A DNA stretch of 64,000 bases from Pedobacter cryoconitis (GCF_003259615.1 NZ_QLLR01000019.1:1-64000); one strand, 5' to 3'; numbered from the stretch's first letter, positions 47,785 to 56,943 are shown. Notes: generated by a model from the sequence alone, not told the origin. Numbers and translations are program-made.

Positions 47785-48612
47785 ATGACCAGTCCAGCAG
47801 AAATTCTCCCCGGTGTGATCTTCTATTCTTACCTCTCTGCTGAGCGGAAAGAGAAAGTATGTTTATGGAATCACCATACCTTGGTACTGCAGGTTTCAGG
47901 ACAGTTTATTTTGGAAACCTCCGTACAAAAGATTTCGATGAATGGAGGAGAAATGCTGCTGATCGGTAAAAATCAGCTGGGTACGCTTACCAAAACTCCA
48001 GTACCCGGGGGGAACTATGAAACAATCGTCATATCCCTGCAGGAGGATTTGTTGCGTAAGATTGTGTTAGAAGAAAAGCTCGAAGCAGATCAGAAATATA
48101 TCGGTCCGCCAAATATCTTAATTCCATCTAATGAATTCCTGCAGGGGTATTTTCAGTCTATTGTACCATATGCACGAAGTTCAGGGGCAACCATGACAGA
48201 TGCAATGGGCATCCTGAAAGTGAAAGAAGGAGTTAAATTGCTGCTACTTGCCGTCCCGGGACTTCGTAACTTTTTATTCGATTTTTCAGAACCTCATAAG
48301 ATCGATTTGGAAAGGTTTATGCTGAGTAACTTTCATTTTAACGTCCCTGTTGAAAAATTTGCGCAGCTGACTGGTCGCAGCCTGGCAGCTTTCAAACGTG
48401 ACTTCCGAAAAACCTTTGGCTCACCGCCACGTCACTGGCTGCAGGACAAGCGGCTGACCGAAGCGAAGCACCTCATCCAGACGAAACACCAGAAGCCTTC
48501 AGCTATTTATCTTGACCTGGGCTTTGAAAGCCTGTCACACTTCTCACATTCTTTCAAGAAGAAGTTCGGCGCAGCACCTACTGAACTTAGCTATGATCTT
48601 ACCCCCTTTTAG
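47785..48612 (+). CDS. AraC-family transcriptional regulator
   Basis: The 275-residue product's ATG follows the aldo/keto reductase stop directly. The N-terminal domain (about 10-110) has L-V-L-Q-V-S-G-Q-F-I-L-E and G-G-E-M-L-L-I-G-K-N-Q. The C-terminal HTH (about 175-270) has V-E-K-F-A-Q-L-T-G-R-S-L-A-A-F-K-R-D-F and I-Y-L-D-L-G-F-E-S-L-S-H-F-S-H-S-F-K. This HTH matches almost block for block the regulator at 50887-51669, so the two are paralogues. Likely controls the aldo/keto reductase gene and perhaps the convergent reductase gene. Confidence 0.92.
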   Translation: MTSPAEILPGVIFYSYLSAERKEKVCLWNHHTLVLQVSGQFILETSVQKISMNGGEMLLIGKNQLGTLTKTPVPGGNYETIVISLQEDLLRKIVLEEKLEADQKYIGPPNILIPSNEFLQGYFQSIVPYARSSGATMTDAMGILKVKEGVKLLLLAVPGLRNFLFDFSEPHKIDLERFMLSNFHFNVPVEKFAQLTGRSLAAFKRDFRKTFGSPPRHWLQDKRLTEAKHLIQTKHQKPSAIYLDLGFESLSHFSHSFKKKFGAAPTELSYDLTPF

Positions 48613-48637
48613 TCAGAAGATCTATTCAACATACCAG

Positions 48638-49714
48638 TTATTTTGATGGGATGAGCGCTGCGGCACGCAATTGCTCAAAAAGATCGTAAAAAGTTTCCTC
48701 TGTATTTTGAAAAAGAGTAAACCCCAGCTTTCTGCTTTTTGACATATCAGTCATTACCTCAATCGGTCTGCCCAGATCAAGATCGGTATGCCATGCTGTA
48801 GACAAGCGACTTAAGTCTGTTTCTTTTAAATGATATTTTTCAGCAATTTCCTGCCAAATTCCAGCATCGTTCTGCATTTCCTGCTCCAGCGACTGGATTG
48901 AACTGCCAAAACCTACCGGCTCTACTCCAAAATATGCTGCTAAACGTTTCCATAGCCAATTCCACCTGAATACATCCCCGTTTACCACATTAAATGCCTC
49001 ATTGCGGGCTGCGTCAGTTGTGGAAGCCCATATCAAGTGTGCTGCTAATAACCTTGCATCAGTAACATCAGACAAGCCATTCCATTGTGCTGCAGATCCG
49101 GGCCATATAAATGGACGGCCGGTTTCCTTGCAAATTGTAGCATACACTGCCAGTGTAGTTCCCATATTCATGGCATTACCAACAGCTTTACCAATTACAG
49201 TATGCGGTCTGTGGATGCTCCAGGTAAAACCATCACGTTCTGCTGCAGCATATACTTCATCTTCCTGCGCATAGTAAAAATTCTCAACATCCAATCTCGG
49301 ATGTTCTTCTCTCACAGGTGTCAGCGGTAAAAATCCTTCTTTCGCATAAGCTTCAAATGGGCCCAGGTAATGCTTTAATCCAGTTACCAATGCAACATGT
49401 TCAACAGATTTTTTCTCTGATAAAACAGTTAACAAATTACGGATCATCAGGCTGTTTACCCTGATATTTTCAGCTTCTGTGTCGTTACGCATCCAGGTAG
49501 TAATATAGACATGCGTAGGTTTAATAACAGTCAATGCCGATTTAAGACTGTCTGCATTTAAAAGATCTGCGGCCACTGGCTTCAAACCCTTAACTTCAAG
49601 GTTTGGTGTGCGGGCTAAACCGTAAGTTTCCCATCCTTCAGAAATCAGCTTTTCGGCCAGATTAATCCCTGTTATACCGCTTGCTCCTACTACCAATGCT
49701 ACTTTATTTTTCAT
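48638..49714 (-). CDS. PRISE-type SDR oxidoreductase (progesterone 5-beta-reductase/iridoid synthase-like)
   Basis: In this 358-residue product the Rossmann motif is V-V-G-A-S-G-I-T-G-I-N-L-A at the N-terminus. It is an extended short-chain dehydrogenase with T-T-W at residues 73-75 and the diagnostic G-L-K-H-Y-L-G-P-F-E-A-Y-A (catalytic Lys/Tyr region of PRISE enzymes). It also has N-F-Y-Y-A-Q-E-D, where PRISE proteins place the active-site Tyr. Family members reduce activated C=C bonds (1,4-reduction of enones) with NADPH. The natural substrate here is unknown. Repeats of CTTGAT/ATCAAG lie in its promoter region. Confidence 0.9.
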   Translation of the reverse strand: MKNKVALVVGASGITGINLAEKLISEGWETYGLARTPNLEVKGLKPVAADLLNADSLKSALTVIKPTHVYITTWMRNDTEAENIRVNSLMIRNLLTVLSEKKSVEHVALVTGLKHYLGPFEAYAKEGFLPLTPVREEHPRLDVENFYYAQEDEVYAAAERDGFTWSIHRPHTVIGKAVGNAMNMGTTLAVYATICKETGRPFIWPGSAAQWNGLSDVTDARLLAAHLIWASTTDAARNEAFNVVNGDVFRWNWLWKRLAAYFGVEPVGFGSSIQSLEQEMQNDAGIWQEIAEKYHLKETDLSRLSTAWHTDLDLGRPIEVMTDMSKSRKLGFTLFQNTEETFYDLFEQLRAAALIPSK

Positions 49715-49792
49715 GCTCTTATAATTCTAAATCAATACTTTCTATATGTGTAACAAAGGTATCGGTACCTGCTCAATCGTCTGTTGACTTAA

Positions 49793-49821
49793 ATCAAGTA
49801 ATACACTTGATCTGTATCAAG
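49793..49821. promoter_or_regulatory. Cluster of CTTGAT/ATCAAG inverted repeats
   Basis: ATCAAGT (49793-49799) pairs with ACTTGAT (49805-49811), and the latter's CTTGAT also pairs with ATCAAG (49816-49821). Three half-sites within 29 bp lie 79 bp upstream of the SDR gene start (minus strand). This suits a dimeric repressor with overlapping sites. The rest of 49715-49906 shows nothing. Confidence 0.5.
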
Positions 49822-49906
49822 AGTTATAAATGAGTTTCGCTTACAGATCAGGATAAAGAAATAATAAAAACGTTTGGTGATAGCGTTATCAAAACATAAC
49901 ACATGA

Positions 49907-50809
49907 TCATATATCAATTTCAGTTTTAAATACGACTATAGCATTACCTTTTATCTTAATCAGTGCAGGTAAGCCGTTTTCAATTTTAACGCTGACATTG
50001 ATCACCCCTGGTCTGTTTATTTGCGCTCCTTGTTTACTGTTGAATTCGAACAGGTCACCCTTAAAATCAACGATTTTATGCTGAATAAGGTACCCGCCTA
50101 ACGGACCGTTCGCATTACCGGTAACCGGGTCTTCATTGATTCCGATTGCCGGAGCAAACATCCTTCCATGTGTTAATATATCATCATCATCCGAGTCAAA
50201 CGTGAATACAAAATATCCATTGCAATTCACCTGTTTACTTAATGCAGTCAAACTACTGTAATCTGGATTCAAGCTGTTGAGTTTTTCCCTGCTCTTTATC
50301 CCAATCATAACTTTTGAATGTCCTGTAGAAGCAATCTGAACCGGGCATCTTTCATCCGTATCAGAATAATCAAGACCTAAAGCGGTTAATATCTGTTGAG
50401 TCGTTGTCGGATCAAATGCAGCACTAAGTTCAAATTTACCCTGGGTCATGATGACTTGGTAATCTTCATTTTCCTTAACTATTTCGAAAGGAAGCGTACC
50501 AATCTGGGTTTTAAATCTTAAAATACAAGAATCTAAATCGTGTTCAACAGCTTTTGCATACATCGCAGCAATTGTTGCATGCCCGCAAATCGGGACTTCA
50601 GCTGTTGGTGTAAAATATCTGACTAAGCCATCAGAATCATTGTCCTCAGGAGAGAAAAGGAAAGCCGTTTCAGAATTGTTTAACTCTCTTGCGATCTGCT
50701 GCATTTGGATAACATTCAAACCATCGGCATTGACAACTACTCCTGCCGGATTTCCGCTAAATCTCTCTTTGGTGAAAGCGTCTATTTGATATATTTTAAA
50801 AGTTTTCAT
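49907..50809 (-). CDS. PhzF-family isomerase-like protein
   Basis: The 300-residue product starts M-K-T-F-K-I-Y-Q-I-D-A-F-T (ATG at 50809). PhzF signatures are F-S-G-N-P-A-G-V-V, N-N-S-E-T-A-F-L-F with the catalytic Glu, V-P-I-C-G-H-A-T-I-A-A, and D-P-V-T-G-N-A-N-G-P-L-G-G-Y. The two-lobed diaminopimelate-epimerase fold is expected. In phenazine producers PhzF isomerises dihydrohydroxyanthranilate. Here there are no phz neighbours, so this is one of the many general members with unknown substrate. Next to an AraC gene on the same strand. Confidence 0.93.
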   Translation of the reverse strand: MKTFKIYQIDAFTKERFSGNPAGVVVNADGLNVIQMQQIARELNNSETAFLFSPEDNDSDGLVRYFTPTAEVPICGHATIAAMYAKAVEHDLDSCILRFKTQIGTLPFEIVKENEDYQVIMTQGKFELSAAFDPTTTQQILTALGLDYSDTDERCPVQIASTGHSKVMIGIKSREKLNSLNPDYSSLTALSKQVNCNGYFVFTFDSDDDDILTHGRMFAPAIGINEDPVTGNANGPLGGYLIQHKIVDFKGDLFEFNSKQGAQINRPGVINVSVKIENGLPALIKIKGNAIVVFKTEIDI

Positions 50810-50886
50810 AATCATTTCAGGTTATTTGAGTTTCTGCCTCAATAAATACTGGTGCTATAAAGCTAATCAGATTTCAAATATATCCT

Positions 50887-51669
50887 TTACTGCCCGAGCG
50901 TTGTTGCAGTATAACCGAAATGTCTTTTAAATGCGAAAGAAAAATGAGACAAATCCTCAAAGCCTAAATCAAGATAAATCTCACTGGATGCTTTTTTCTC
51001 CTTTTCAATAAGAAAGTGTGCTTCTTGTAATCGCCTTTGTATGAGCCAGCGATTAGGTGTTTGTTTAAATATATCTTTAAAATCTCTTTTAAATGCGGAT
51101 AGACTTCTTCCGGTCAGATAAGCCAGTCGCTCCAGGCTGACGTTAAACTTGTAATGTTGCTGCATATAAGCTTCCAGGTCGATTCTGCCAGGCTTTCCAA
51201 AGTCAAAGAATAAGTTGGCCAGCGCGGGTTGCATCACCAGCAAGGTTTGCAGGAATTCTTCTCTGATCTGGTCTGTATGCTGTACAGTTGATTCCTGACT
51301 TTCATATAGAGGCAGCTGGTTACAGATAAAATCTTTAATGAGCACCGAACTATCTAAAGGAATAAAAATATCAGAGACAAAATATGCAGCTGTTGAAACG
51401 CCATATTTCTTTTGATACTTTCTAAGAAACTCTTCATCGAGTATGATTACTACTTTTTCAAACTCATTCTGGTCTTTTTGCTTGTTGTATCTTGCCAATC
51501 TGTTTTTGCGGACGATACAACATTCTCCAGGTTCTATTTTCGTATGTTTTGTACCATCATAACCATTCATTTTACCTTTAATTATAAAGATGAAAATGTG
51601 TTCCGGCACAAATTGTTCCGGTGAAATCTGCGGGCCCAGATAGCAGGATGTTATTTCTGTAATCTTCAT
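50887..51669 (-). CDS. AraC-family transcriptional regulator, paralogue of 47785-48612
   Basis: In this 260-residue product the N-terminal domain has Q-F-V-P-E-H-I-F-I-F-I-I-K-G-K and G-E-C-C-I-V-R-K-N. The C-terminal HTH has L-E-R-L-A-Y-L-T-G-R-S-L-S-A-F-K-R-D-F and I-Y-L-D-L-G-F-E-D-L-S-H-F-S-F-A-F-K, parallel to the other regulator. It lies between phzF (downstream, 77 bp) and an MBL-fold gene (upstream, 7 bp) on the same strand. An imperfect TTATTTGAG/CTCAATAAA repeat at 50822-50846 lies before phzF and may be a target. Confidence 0.92.
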   Translation of the reverse strand: MKITEITSCYLGPQISPEQFVPEHIFIFIIKGKMNGYDGTKHTKIEPGECCIVRKNRLARYNKQKDQNEFEKVVIILDEEFLRKYQKKYGVSTAAYFVSDIFIPLDSSVLIKDFICNQLPLYESQESTVQHTDQIREEFLQTLLVMQPALANLFFDFGKPGRIDLEAYMQQHYKFNVSLERLAYLTGRSLSAFKRDFKDIFKQTPNRWLIQRRLQEAHFLIEKEKKASSEIYLDLGFEDLSHFSFAFKRHFGYTATTLGQ

Positions 51670-51676
51670 AGTAATG

Positions 51677-52807
51677 TTAATTTACAGTTTTCCACCACTT
51701 TGTAAATACCTGTGCAGGATCATTCAGATGTACAACTTCTCCGATCATAGGGGTAGCCAGATGATAAGGTTTATTGCTTGAAAATTCTGTTATTTTATTC
51801 AGCGGTTCATTCCAGGGATGATTTGCCAGTGTAAATTTAGAATGATGGACAGGCAGCATATTCTTAGCCTTTAATTGTACTGTTGCCTGCGCCACTTCTT
51901 CCGGTAATTCATGTACAGATTGCCACGCCTTATTGTATTGTCCGCATTCCATAATTGCCCAGTCAATTGTCCCGTATTTCTTACCAATTTCAGCAAAACG
52001 ATTATCATAACCACCATCACCGCTATAATAGATTTTCAGGGTTGGAGATTGGATTAAAAAAGATAACCATAATGCTTTGCTTTGTGTAAATCCCCGGCCA
52101 CAGTCGTGATGTGTGGATTCCGTAAAAATGGTATAACCCGGTGCAACTTCCACTTTTTCATACCAGTCCTTTTCTATAATTTGTTCAGGCGAATAACCCC
52201 AATGTTCAAAATGTGCGCCGACACCCAATCCGCAAACTACATGTTTTACCTTGTTTTTTAAGGCGATTATTGTTTCATAGTTTAAATGATCATAATGATC
52301 GTGAGAAATTAACAAATAATCAATTTCCGGCATTTCAGCTGCGGTGTAAATATCACTTCCTTTGTAAGCCTTAACCGAACCGGGAACAGGAGAGGCAGCC
52401 CCACTAAATACCGGATCTGCTAAAAACCTTTTTCCATCCAGCTGCATATAAAAAGAAGAATGTCCAAACCAGACAATCAGGTTACTATCAACAGGTAAGT
52501 TTTTTAAATCAGTTTTTACCGAAGGCAGAGAATCAACAGGGCTGCGGTCAGGGTATTTTATGAAAAGCGTTTTATATAATTCTCCCAATATGGAATGTCC
52601 TTCCGTCAGCGTTGGTCTTTCTATCAAATTTCGAAAAGTACCATCTTTATAATGCGCTGATTTTTCAATTCTTGCTAAGCGTTCTCCAGCTGGCAATTTC
52701 CCGAATTTAGCCTGGCGCATATAAAAAAATGTAAGGATTGCTGTTAATACGATCAGCACTAAAAGTATCTGCATGGTCCGCTTTAGGATTTTAAAGATTT
52801 TCTTCAT
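51677..52807 (-). CDS. MBL-fold metallo-hydrolase (UlaG/NAPE-PLD-like), membrane-anchored
   Basis: The 376-residue product starts at the ATG at 52807 (M-K-K-I-F-K-I-L-K-R). A longer frame to 52882 would run into the preceding gene. An N-terminal membrane span at about 11-31 is followed by the metallo-beta-lactamase fold: W-F-G-H-S-S-F, the metal motif S-H-D-H-Y-D-H-L (H-x-D-x-x-D-H), H-H-D-C-G-R-G-F, and S-G-D-G-G-Y-D as the metal-bridging Asp. Relatives act on phosphodiesters or lactones. Likely a periplasm-facing hydrolase. It follows an NAD(P)-binding gene by 4 bp. Confidence 0.92.
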   Translation of the reverse strand: MKKIFKILKRTMQILLVLIVLTAILTFFYMRQAKFGKLPAGERLARIEKSAHYKDGTFRNLIERPTLTEGHSILGELYKTLFIKYPDRSPVDSLPSVKTDLKNLPVDSNLIVWFGHSSFYMQLDGKRFLADPVFSGAASPVPGSVKAYKGSDIYTAAEMPEIDYLLISHDHYDHLNYETIIALKNKVKHVVCGLGVGAHFEHWGYSPEQIIEKDWYEKVEVAPGYTIFTESTHHDCGRGFTQSKALWLSFLIQSPTLKIYYSGDGGYDNRFAEIGKKYGTIDWAIMECGQYNKAWQSVHELPEEVAQATVQLKAKNMLPVHHSKFTLANHPWNEPLNKITEFSSNKPYHLATPMIGEVVHLNDPAQVFTKWWKTVN

Positions 52808-52811
52808 CAAC

Positions 52812-53459
52812 CTATCCTTTGGCCAGTTTTTTAATATCACTGATTTCCAGAACTTGTTTTGCATAACCATTACGTACTGCATTAATCATGGCTTGCCCCA
52901 ATTCATTCAAACTGATGACGCTTTCAGGTGAAAAAACGCGGATGATACTGACGATAATTACATAGAGCATTTTAGCATTTTTCTGCCCTTTTACGGGTGA
53001 CATGCCACCCGGACGAAAATTATATTGCCCTTTAAAAGGCAACTTCATCAAATCGTTTTCAGTTTTACCTTTTACCCTTGCCCACATCGTTTTGCCTTTC
53101 TCTGTGCTGTCGGTACTTGTCCCTGTGATGTAATTGAAGACCATAGCCGGATTAATCGCTGCCAATGTTTTAGCAAATTGCATGGTGGTATTGTAGGTGA
53201 TCACTGTATATTTTTCTTCATTCATACCTAAAGAGCTAATACCTGCACAGAAAAAGCAAGCATCATAACCTTTTAATGAATTACTAAATTCCTCTATTTT
53301 CAAAAAATCAGGAACCAGTAATTCCTTTAATTTTGGATGTACAATGTCTAAATGTTTTCTATTGACCATCAATATTTCTGTAATGGTATTATTTTGCAGG
53401 CACTCTAATAGAACACCCTGACCCGCCATACCAGTGGCTCCTGTTAATATTATCTTCAT
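52812..53459 (-). CDS. NAD(P)H-binding protein, atypical SDR
   Basis: In this 215-residue product the N-terminal nucleotide-binding motif is I-L-T-G-A-T-G-M-A-G-Q-G-V (G-x-x-G-x-x-G). The rest is a short Rossmann fold with Y-D-A-C-F-F-C-A-G-I-S-S and Y-N-F-R-P-G-G-M. There is no Y-x-x-x-K catalytic pair, so it is an atypical SDR of the NmrA/HSCARG-like 'NAD(P)H-binding' group that may sense or bind the cofactor. It overlaps the end of the degraded epimerase gene upstream and is followed closely by the MBL gene. Confidence 0.88.
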   Translation of the reverse strand: MKIILTGATGMAGQGVLLECLQNNTITEILMVNRKHLDIVHPKLKELLVPDFLKIEEFSNSLKGYDACFFCAGISSLGMNEEKYTVITYNTTMQFAKTLAAINPAMVFNYITGTSTDSTEKGKTMWARVKGKTENDLMKLPFKGQYNFRPGGMSPVKGQKNAKMLYVIIVSIIRVFSPESVISLNELGQAMINAVRNGYAKQVLEISDIKKLAKG

Positions 53460-53730
53460 AAATTATATTTTAATAAACTTTTTGCTGTTGCCAGTATCGT
53501 TTCCTCATTGGATTTTAGTTGCCAATCCAGAAGTTTCCTTGCTTTTTCGTTGCTTGCATTGCGGTTGATGCCCGGCATTGGTGCAATTGATTTTCGTCTT
53601 TCCGGTTTAATGAACGAAGCTTAGTTTTTACCTGGTAACTTTTTTGCAACAGCTGATGGATAGCATGAATGCCAACAAAGCCCGTACCACCTGTTACTAA
53701 AACTAATGTTTGATTGTTTTCCTTTATCAT
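53456..53730 (-). pseudogene. NAD-dependent epimerase/dehydratase remnant with internal deletion and frameshift
   Basis: The minus strand from 53730 encodes an SDR N-terminus (L-V-L-V-T-G-G-T-G-F-V-G-I-H-A-I) for about 41 residues. Then, in a different frame, it encodes a typical C-terminal end: I-A-P-M-P-G-I-N-R-N-A-S-N-E-K-A-R-K-L-L, W-Q-L-K-S-N-E-E-T-I-L-A-T-A-K-S-L-L. Intact relatives are about 330-350 residues, so roughly 250 internal residues are gone. In the first frame the gene ends at 53515 in non-homologous residues, and in the second the stop is at 53456-53458, overlapping the next gene's ATG. Confidence 0.8.
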
Positions 53731-53822
53731 ATGATGAAATCAGGATACAAAGATGAGTAATAACAGGATTGCGTGCTTTGTTGAAAAGTCCAGACTTTAA
53801 TTGTTGAGAAGCTCAATACTTA

Positions 53823-54824
53823 TCAGGGGCGACTGCTATGCTGCTCTTCATCAATAAAGGATTGCCGCGCAATTTTTGCAGTTTTATGATCACCTGTATG
53901 GCTCCATCCCGGTGGCATTATAATATAAAGTACTTTGTTTTTTAAGCCGGGTGCTGCAACAATATCTTTTCCTAAACAAATGAATTCACCGAAATAAACA
54001 TCCCACAGGCTATTGGGATTCATTTCCCTGGTGATACCATATTCGATTTTTATATCTGTTCTTTCATCCTGATAAGTATTGAAAATCCGGTCCCATATAT
54101 TCAGGAGGTTGCAGAAATTGGTATCCATGTATAATGGATTTTTTGCATGATGTACCCGGTGATGTGAAGGCGTGAGCAAAATATGATTTAAGAATCCCAG
54201 TCTTCCATCTTTAATCACGTTTTCTCCGATATGTATAAAGGACCCCCAGAAGCCATCGATGAACATAATGAAAAATAATAAGGCTGGATTTACACCTAAA
54301 AGTATACAAATTGAAGTGCGGACTACATCCGCATAAGGTGCTTCTAAAAAGAAATGGGCAAAATTGACAGAGAGATTCATTTGCTGTGGTGCATGATGCG
54401 TAGAATGGAGGCACCATAAAATTCTGACTTTATGTGCTAAAGCATGGTAAACAAAATGCGAGAACTCCCAGATAATATAACCGTAAATAAGCCAGTACCA
54501 AGTAAAGGTTGTAGTGAAAATAGCATGTTTTTCTAATATTCCAATACAGAATGCGACAGCAGCAATTGATATAAATCTAGAGATAAAGCGGTTTACCACA
54601 AACACAAAAAAGGGGATACGGTATTCATCTATTTTAAAACGTTTGTAAAAGAAAGCTCTTATTATTTCTAACAATAAAAGTACAGGTATGATCGGCGCAA
54701 TGAGGTGTTGCATGCCTTCAAACGTTGATAGCGACCCGTAATCTCCGGTTTGTACCATTTTGACAAGACCGCCTATACCAAAGAAACCAGTGAGTTCGTC
54801 GTAGAATGTTTGAAAGATGTTCAT
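53823..54824 (-). CDS. Sterol desaturase/fatty acid hydroxylase-family membrane enzyme
   Basis: The 333-residue product has several membrane spans (about 41-60, 72-97 and 110-128). The eight-histidine di-iron motifs are H-F-V-Y-H-A-L-A-H, H-S-T-H-H-A-P-Q-Q-M-N and H-R-V-H-H-A. The spacing is that of the ERG3/SUR2-type integral-membrane hydroxylases and desaturases. It uses O2 and reductant to hydroxylate or desaturate lipid. In Bacteroidetes the substrate may be a sphingolipid or carotenoid, which cannot be told here. Transcribed alone. Confidence 0.93.
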   Translation of the reverse strand: MNIFQTFYDELTGFFGIGGLVKMVQTGDYGSLSTFEGMQHLIAPIIPVLLLLEIIRAFFYKRFKIDEYRIPFFVFVVNRFISRFISIAAVAFCIGILEKHAIFTTTFTWYWLIYGYIIWEFSHFVYHALAHKVRILWCLHSTHHAPQQMNLSVNFAHFFLEAPYADVVRTSICILLGVNPALLFFIMFIDGFWGSFIHIGENVIKDGRLGFLNHILLTPSHHRVHHAKNPLYMDTNFCNLLNIWDRIFNTYQDERTDIKIEYGITREMNPNSLWDVYFGEFICLGKDIVAAPGLKNKVLYIIMPPGWSHTGDHKTAKIARQSFIDEEQHSSRP

Positions 54825-54889
54825 AAGCTGATTGGATTATTTTACAAGGGTTATAATTACATAAAATTTTTCTGCTGATGCCAGGCGCT

Positions 54890-55822
54890 TTATAAGTATC
54901 TTTTTTTCCAGAGCTGCATCATATACACGTTTATTTCCCACTGATCGGCAACGGGACGGTTAGTAAAAGGGATGGTTGGCATATAAGAAGGAGGGCCAAA
55001 TTCAGTTAACATCGTGAGTATTTTACCTTGTTCTTTTTTGAGGTCCACAACTTTGTCCCACCAGGCAAAATGTGCAGCTACTTCCGCTTTCCACTCCGGG
55101 GCACGAGGATCGCTAACCTGTGGTCCTTCTGCATGTCCAATCCGCGAGTGAACATGATCTGTGCGGGAAATAGCCAGTTCAACAGTAGCCGGCTGATCTT
55201 CCAGTAAGCTTTCGCTAACATTGCACCAGTGAGAAATGTCCAGTGTAAGTCTGAGATCCGGGTTTTTTTGTAAATAAGGCAAAGCTGCGGGTGCAGAATA
55301 GAGCATACGCGACCGGTGAGTTTCATGGTAAATAGGAACGCCAGTCTTTTTTGAATAACTCACAGTGAAATCAATAAACTGTTTGTTCTGTTCATAGGTG
55401 AAGAAATCCCTTCCCGAATGCACATTGATATATAACGGTTGCTGGTATTTGTTTTCGGCTGCTGCTATAATTACCTTTTTAAATGTGGTAAAATTGCTGT
55501 CAGGAAGTGGCTCATCGCCTCTGCAAAGGAACCCTGCAGTGAGCTGATAGGTTTTCAATGCCATGAATAACTCTTTTTGCTGGGCAATAGCGGAGGGCCA
55601 TAAAATTTCTATTCCATCATATCCGTCCTTTTTTGCCTGCTTGCAAAAATCAGTTACAGATCCGTCGAAGCCCCAGTAAGGTGCCATAATCTTTAATGCA
55701 AAACCTTTTTCCAGTTTATTAGAGACAAGTTTGGGCGATCCGAAGATGTCCAGCGCAGGTAAAAGTAATGCAGTGGTTACCACAAGGCTATTTTCTATAA
55801 AATGCCGACGGTTGTATCTCAT
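54890..55822 (-). CDS. Sugar phosphate isomerase/epimerase-like TIM-barrel protein, Tat-type signal
   Basis: The 310-residue product's N-terminus M-R-Y-N-R-R-H-F-I-E-N-S-L-V-V-T-T-A-L-L resembles a Tat-like twin-arginine export signal (R-R-H-F). The xylose-isomerase-like barrel has G-Y-D-G-I-E-I-L-W-P, N-V-H-S-G-R-D-F-F, Y-H-E-T-H-R-S-R, L-T-L-D-I-S-H-W-C and V-H-S-R-I-G-H-A-E-G-P-Q. Glu, His and Asp in these strands would bind the divalent metal. Exported members are common in Bacteroidetes polysaccharide degradation. Substrate unknown. Confidence 0.9.
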   Translation of the reverse strand: MRYNRRHFIENSLVVTTALLLPALDIFGSPKLVSNKLEKGFALKIMAPYWGFDGSVTDFCKQAKKDGYDGIEILWPSAIAQQKELFMALKTYQLTAGFLCRGDEPLPDSNFTTFKKVIIAAAENKYQQPLYINVHSGRDFFTYEQNKQFIDFTVSYSKKTGVPIYHETHRSRMLYSAPAALPYLQKNPDLRLTLDISHWCNVSESLLEDQPATVELAISRTDHVHSRIGHAEGPQVSDPRAPEWKAEVAAHFAWWDKVVDLKKEQGKILTMLTEFGPPSYMPTIPFTNRPVADQWEINVYMMQLWKKRYL

Positions 55823-56077
55823 AGTAGTTTAGGTTTTGAGCATTCAAATTACATATTTTAAAATGCTGCGGTGCGCATCTTATGTAACATCCTGATTGTA
55901 ATCTGAATATAAGCGTGCTTCTATTCCTTGTTTTTTGTTATTCAGCAAGGTTTCTCAGGCGATCTTTTTTGTCGTAAATTAGTTTACCGGGGGGGCTGGA
56001 GTTAATAGAATCCACAAAGAATGAAAACAAGTATAGCTTCAGAATTGTATTAAATACAACAATTAAAATTAAAAGAA

Positions 56078-56899
56078 ATGGGTAAAATTACAGTAAAAGA
56101 CGGCACTGAAATTTATTATAAAGACTGGGGAACCGGACAACCACTTTTTTTTCATCATGGATGGCCTTTATCAGGAGACGATTGGGATGGGCAGCTAATG
56201 TTTTTCCTAAAACAAGGATACCGGGTGATCGCTCATGATCGCAGAGGACATGGAAGATCCAGTCAGGCTTCTGGCGGGCATGATATGGACACTTATGCAG
56301 CAGATGTTGCAGAGCTTACACAGGCACTTGATCTGAAAGACGCTATACACATTGGTCACTCGACCGGTGGTGGCGAAGTGATCCGTTATGTAGCCAAATA
56401 CGGGCAGGGCCGGGTTGCCAAAGCGGTACTTATAAGTGCCGTTACCCCAATAATGATACAATCTGAAAGTAACCCTGATGGAGTTCCTTCATCTGTTTTT
56501 GATGAAATACGTGAAGGTACTGCAACTCAGCGTGCACAGTATTTCCAGGATTTTACGATTCCGTTTTATGGATACAATCGGGAGGGCGCAAAAATATCTC
56601 AAGGTGTCAGGGATAACTGGTGGCGGCAGGGCATGATGGGCGGAGTAAAAGCACATCATGACGGTATTAAGGCCTTTTCAGAAACAGATTTCACCGAAGA
56701 CCTTAAAAGTGTAGATATTCCTGTACTGGTACTGCATGGTGAGGATGACCAGATTGTTCCGTTTCCTATTTCAGGAGCAAAGGCTGTGAAGCTTTTAAAA
56801 AATGGAAAACTTATTTCATATCCGGGATTTCCGCATGGGATGCCAACTACAGAAGCTGCAACCATCAATGCAGATCTTTTGGCTTTTATTAAAAGTTAA
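56078..56899 (+). CDS. Alpha/beta hydrolase, non-haem chloroperoxidase/esterase type
   Basis: In this 273-residue product the oxyanion-hole segment is F-F-H-H-G-W-P-L-S-G-D-D-W. The nucleophile elbow is G-H-S-T-G-G-G-E with Ser. The acid is in L-H-G-E-D-D-Q-I-V-P and the catalytic His is in F-P-H-G-M. The W-P-L-S-G-D-D-W pattern and overall size place it with the cofactor-free 'chloroperoxidase' (perhydrolase/esterase) group. Halogenation by that group is a side reaction, and esterase activity is the safer call. A good terminator follows. No operon partner. Confidence 0.93.
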   Translation: MGKITVKDGTEIYYKDWGTGQPLFFHHGWPLSGDDWDGQLMFFLKQGYRVIAHDRRGHGRSSQASGGHDMDTYAADVAELTQALDLKDAIHIGHSTGGGEVIRYVAKYGQGRVAKAVLISAVTPIMIQSESNPDGVPSSVFDEIREGTATQRAQYFQDFTIPFYGYNREGAKISQGVRDNWWRQGMMGGVKAHHDGIKAFSETDFTEDLKSVDIPVLVLHGEDDQIVPFPISGAKAVKLLKNGKLISYPGFPHGMPTTEAATINADLLAFIKS

Positions 56900-56905
56900 T
56901 ATATT

Positions 56906-56943
56906 AAGAGCACCAGCCATCAATAGTAGCTGGTGCTTTTTTT
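56906..56943. terminator. Intrinsic terminator between convergent genes
   Basis: AGCACCAGC (56909-56917) pairs with GCTGGTGCT (56929-56937), 9 bp perfect and extended by GAA/TTT, with a T-run on the right. It lies between the hydrolase gene and the minus-strand HTH/ConA gene ending at 56946. Confidence 0.85.

Noticed and set aside
49907-50809. Phenazine biosynthesis cluster because of PhzF.
   Set aside because: No other phz gene is nearby, and PhzF-like proteins are widespread without phenazines.
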